DNA of 64,000 nucleotides from Catellatospora sichuanensis. GTDB lineage: Bacteria > Actinomycetota > Actinomycetes > Mycobacteriales > Micromonosporaceae. A program made the translations under genes and the position numbers. Below are positions 62,084 to 64,000 of the stretch, one piece after another. The stretch spans positions 62,001 to 126,000 of the forward strand of contig NZ_VIQO01000012.1 in NCBI RefSeq assembly GCF_007483665.1, read 5' to 3'. Numbering within the stretch: the first letter of the stretch is position 1; every line of letters starts with the position of its first letter. The notes beneath the pieces are model-generated. The model ran no database searches. It was not told the DNA's origin and saw only the letters and a program-made list of their open reading frames with translations.

Positions 62084-62644
62084 TCACGTGCGGTCGGCGC
62101 GGGACCAGATCCGGCGCCACCGCTCGTGCTCGGTCGGGTCCGGCGACCGCACGCCGGGGCCGCGCGGATCGACGCCGCAGCCGGGGCAGCACTGCCGCAA
62201 CGAGCGGGCGCTGCCGCAGACCGGGCACACCGCCGACCAGTCGGCGCCGGAGGCGTATGCGCGGATCAGGCGCCCGACCACCACCGGGAGCGGCTCGTGC
62301 GGGTGGACCTCCGGATCTGGGCAGTACGCCAGCCGCCACAGCTGGACGCGCCACACCTGAGCCTGCGCCTGGGCCCGGTCGGCCGCCTTGTCCCGGCGGT
62401 GCTGCTCCTCCTGCGCCCGCCACAGCAGCCGGGCGGCCTCGAGCTCGTCGACAGCGCGGACCAGTGACTCGGGATCGTCGTCGAGGCGGCGCGGAATGCG
62501 AGCGCTGACCAGCAGGTGGTGCCAGGTCGCGCGGTAGCCGTACGGCCCGAACGCCAGCGCACACCCGCGCAGCGCCCAGAGCCGGCGCTCCACCGGCACT
62601 GCGTGGTCGCGTACGCGCCGGGCGGCGCTGGGAAAGCTGGTCAC
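62084..62644 (-). CDS. Hypothetical protein with C-terminal zinc-ribbon-like cysteines
   Basis: 186 residues. The first ~120 are helical and rich in Arg/Gln (VDELEAARLLWRAQEEQHRR, KAADRAQAQAQVWRVQLWRL), and the end carries CPVCGS...CCPGCG, a CxxC-x(n)-CxxC zinc ribbon. No enzymatic motif. Such ribbons often hold nucleic acid or partner proteins. Start GTG 62644 is tentative (GTG 62668 also possible). It is divergent from the M16-like gene 88 bases away. Confidence 0.6.
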   Translation of the reverse strand: MTSFPSAARRVRDHAVPVERRLWALRGCALAFGPYGYRATWHHLLVSARIPRRLDDDPESLVRAVDELEAARLLWRAQEEQHRRDKAADRAQAQAQVWRVQLWRLAYCPDPEVHPHEPLPVVVGRLIRAYASGADWSAVCPVCGSARSLRQCCPGCGVDPRGPGVRSPDPTEHERWRRIWSRADRT

Positions 62645-62732
62645 CGTCCGCACCCTAGCCGCACGCACCCACGCCGATCACCCTGTTTCCAGCCACGGGT
62701 CCGCATTGTCGCGGGGACGTATGCTCCCGGCC

Positions 62733-64000
62733 ATGCATGGAGCTGAGCTCGACGGGGTGGCCGTCACGTGGCAGGACCTTCCCGGGGACGTGAAGGCGTC
62801 GCTGGTGTTCGGCGTCGGCGCGCGTGATGAGGACGTCGACCGGATCGGGCTGAACCACCTGGTGCAGATGCTGGTGCTGGAAGCGGTCAGCACCGAGGCC
62901 GACCAGTCGACCAGCTTGCTCGACACCGCGTTCACCGCGTCCGGGACCCCGGCCGAGGTCGCCGAGCACCTCGTCGAGTGCTGCGCCGCCCTGGCCGCGC
63001 TGCCGCTGGACGACCTCGCGGAGGTCGCCGCGCTGGCCGACGCCGGCGATCGGGCGATCTCGCTCGACGTCGAGATGGACGACCCGTGCCGCGACCCGTG
63101 GGGTTCGCTGCTGGCGCGGCGCTTGGGTGCCGCCGGGGCCGGGGTGCTGCGCTGGCCGCCGGTCGACTACACCGACTTCACCGCCGACGAGGTGCGCGCG
63201 CACGTCGCGCGGTACTTCAGCGGCGGCAATGCCGCCCTGGCGCTCACCCGGGCGCCGTGGCCGGGCCTGCGGTTGCCGCTGCCGGCCGGCGAGCGGCCCG
63301 ACCGCCCCGACCCGGTCGCGGTACGGCCTGGCGGGGGCTGGTACGCCGACGAGGTCGTCGCACCCGGCATCGCCGTGACCGCGCCCGCCGGACCGCACGC
63401 GCAGCTCGTGCTCGCGCTGCTGAACCGACGGGTCGCCGCGGCGCTCGACAAGGCCGGGCTCAAGTGCTGGCAGACGCCCTGGTACACCCCGGCCACCGCC
63501 GCGACGGTGGAGATCGGCCTGAGCCTCCACTTCACGCAGCAGCGCGGCCGGGACTCGGCGCGGGTCGCGGCGGTCCTGTGGGAGCAGCTTCGCTCGCTGG
63601 CCGCGCAGCCGGCGGCACCGAGCGAGCTCGCCGAGGCCGTGACCTGGCACGGCGGCGACCCGCTGGACCTGCCCGACGAAGTGCGGCGCACGGTCGAGCG
63701 GCTCGGCCTGGCCGAGGCGGTGCGCGACGCGGCGACGATCGGCAGGGTGGCCACGGTGGCACGGCTCGGCCTGCTGGGCGTCTTCGACGGCGCCGGGCCC
63801 GCCGAGGTCGCCGCCATGGCGCAGCTGTCCCCGGCCGAGGTGCGCGCGGCGGTCGCGTCGTGGCTGGGCACGGCGCTGGTGGTGGTGCCGGTCGGCACCG
63901 AGGTGGGGCTCGACGGGCTGGCGCGGGTCGGGTGCCCGCTCGGGTCGTACGTGCCGCAGGGGCAGGTGCTGCGGCCGTCGCTGTGGCGCAGGATGCGCGG
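62733..64000 (+). CDS. M16 (insulinase-like) family protein lacking the zinc motif, 3' end beyond the window
   Basis: 422 codons are present and the frame is open to the right edge. The N-terminus, LPGDVKASLVFGVGARDEDV, then RIGLNHLVQMLVLEAVSTEA, follows the M16 layout, where HxxEH normally sits; here it reads HLVQM, so the zinc site is lost. A repeated domain with FTADEVRAHVARYFSGGNAA and LTRAPWPGLRLPLPAGERP matches the M16 domain order. It is probably a structural or degenerate subunit. ATG 62733 is preferred, although an ATG at 62721 is out of frame. The C-terminal half is not visible. Confidence 0.7.
   Translation, partial: MHGAELDGVAVTWQDLPGDVKASLVFGVGARDEDVDRIGLNHLVQMLVLEAVSTEADQSTSLLDTAFTASGTPAEVAEHLVECCAALAALPLDDLAEVAALADAGDRAISLDVEMDDPCRDPWGSLLARRLGAAGAGVLRWPPVDYTDFTADEVRAHVARYFSGGNAALALTRAPWPGLRLPLPAGERPDRPDPVAVRPGGGWYADEVVAPGIAVTAPAGPHAQLVLALLNRRVAAALDKAGLKCWQTPWYTPATAATVEIGLSLHFTQQRGRDSARVAAVLWEQLRSLAAQPAAPSELAEAVTWHGGDPLDLPDEVRRTVERLGLAEAVRDAATIGRVATVARLGLLGVFDGAGPAEVAAMAQLSPAEVRAAVASWLGTALVVVPVGTEVGLDGLARVGCPLGSYVPQGQVLRPSLWRRMR

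Noticed and set aside
62655-63650. Minus-strand frame over the M16-like gene
   Set aside because: Antiphase shadow; the + frame has coherent M16-like motifs and is open to the edge.

Overview
The window is about 64 kb of very GC-rich DNA (roughly 70% by eye), with many GTG starts and GTGA/ATGA gene overlaps. AfsR/SARP regulators, ESX-type secretion substrates and a FIMAH-tailed pectin lyase point to a soil actinomycete. Micromonosporaceae is my best guess, as an inference from style rather than a marker gene. No rRNA, tRNA, CRISPR array, intact insertion sequence or replication origin was seen. Both edges cut a gene: an AfsR/SARP regulator on the left and an M16-like protein on the right.

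Layout. 1-11.7 kb: truncated AfsR-type regulator, RidA, secreted cupin, a two-repeat protein coupled to a TAT-exported PhoD phosphatase, small membrane and secreted proteins, a divergent MerR/SDR pair, and decayed gene scraps (SRPBCC, IS5). 11.9-23.7 kb: a pectin (rhamnogalacturonan-I) locus. A secreted PL11 lyase and a rhamnose mutarotase on + face a minus-strand chain: sugar-binding lipoprotein, two permeases, YesL-like protein, GH42, GH51 and a Gfo/Idh dehydrogenase. The lyase and transport promoters share an identical 13-bp AAGCGCTTTCCGG operator; no LacI gene lies in the window. 23.9-30 kb: SnoaL-type protein, membrane proteins, a broken ECF sigma gene and a GH63-like glucosidase. 30-36.6 kb: housekeeping-type genes plus a SUFU, SMI1/KNR4 and DUF4240 cluster (families used as toxin immunity proteins), and an AsnC/SMP-30 pair. 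36.7-41.8 kb: an ABC-2 exporter operon divergent from a response regulator/histidine kinase operon, with a 45-bp nested palindrome between them.

42-55.9 kb is the most accessory part: two Nudix hydrolases, a membrane protein behind a perfect palindrome, transposase debris, a predicted secreted nuclease toxin with TSP3 calcium-binding repeats followed by a candidate immunity gene, two phosphotransferases, and an EspC-like/WXG100-RTX-M91 metallopeptidase toxin set coupled to a lipoprotein. 56-64 kb: a membrane endonuclease/exonuclease/phosphatase-family protein, two small secreted proteins whose upstream regions carry 11-bp-periodic heptamer repeats typical of SARP sites, an adjacent full-length AfsR/SARP regulator, two small unknowns and the M16-like fragment.

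The strongest leads for undescribed biology are the TSP3-nuclease toxin with its neighbour, the ESX-type RTX-M91 effector with its coupled lipoprotein, and the predicted SARP regulon of small secreted proteins.
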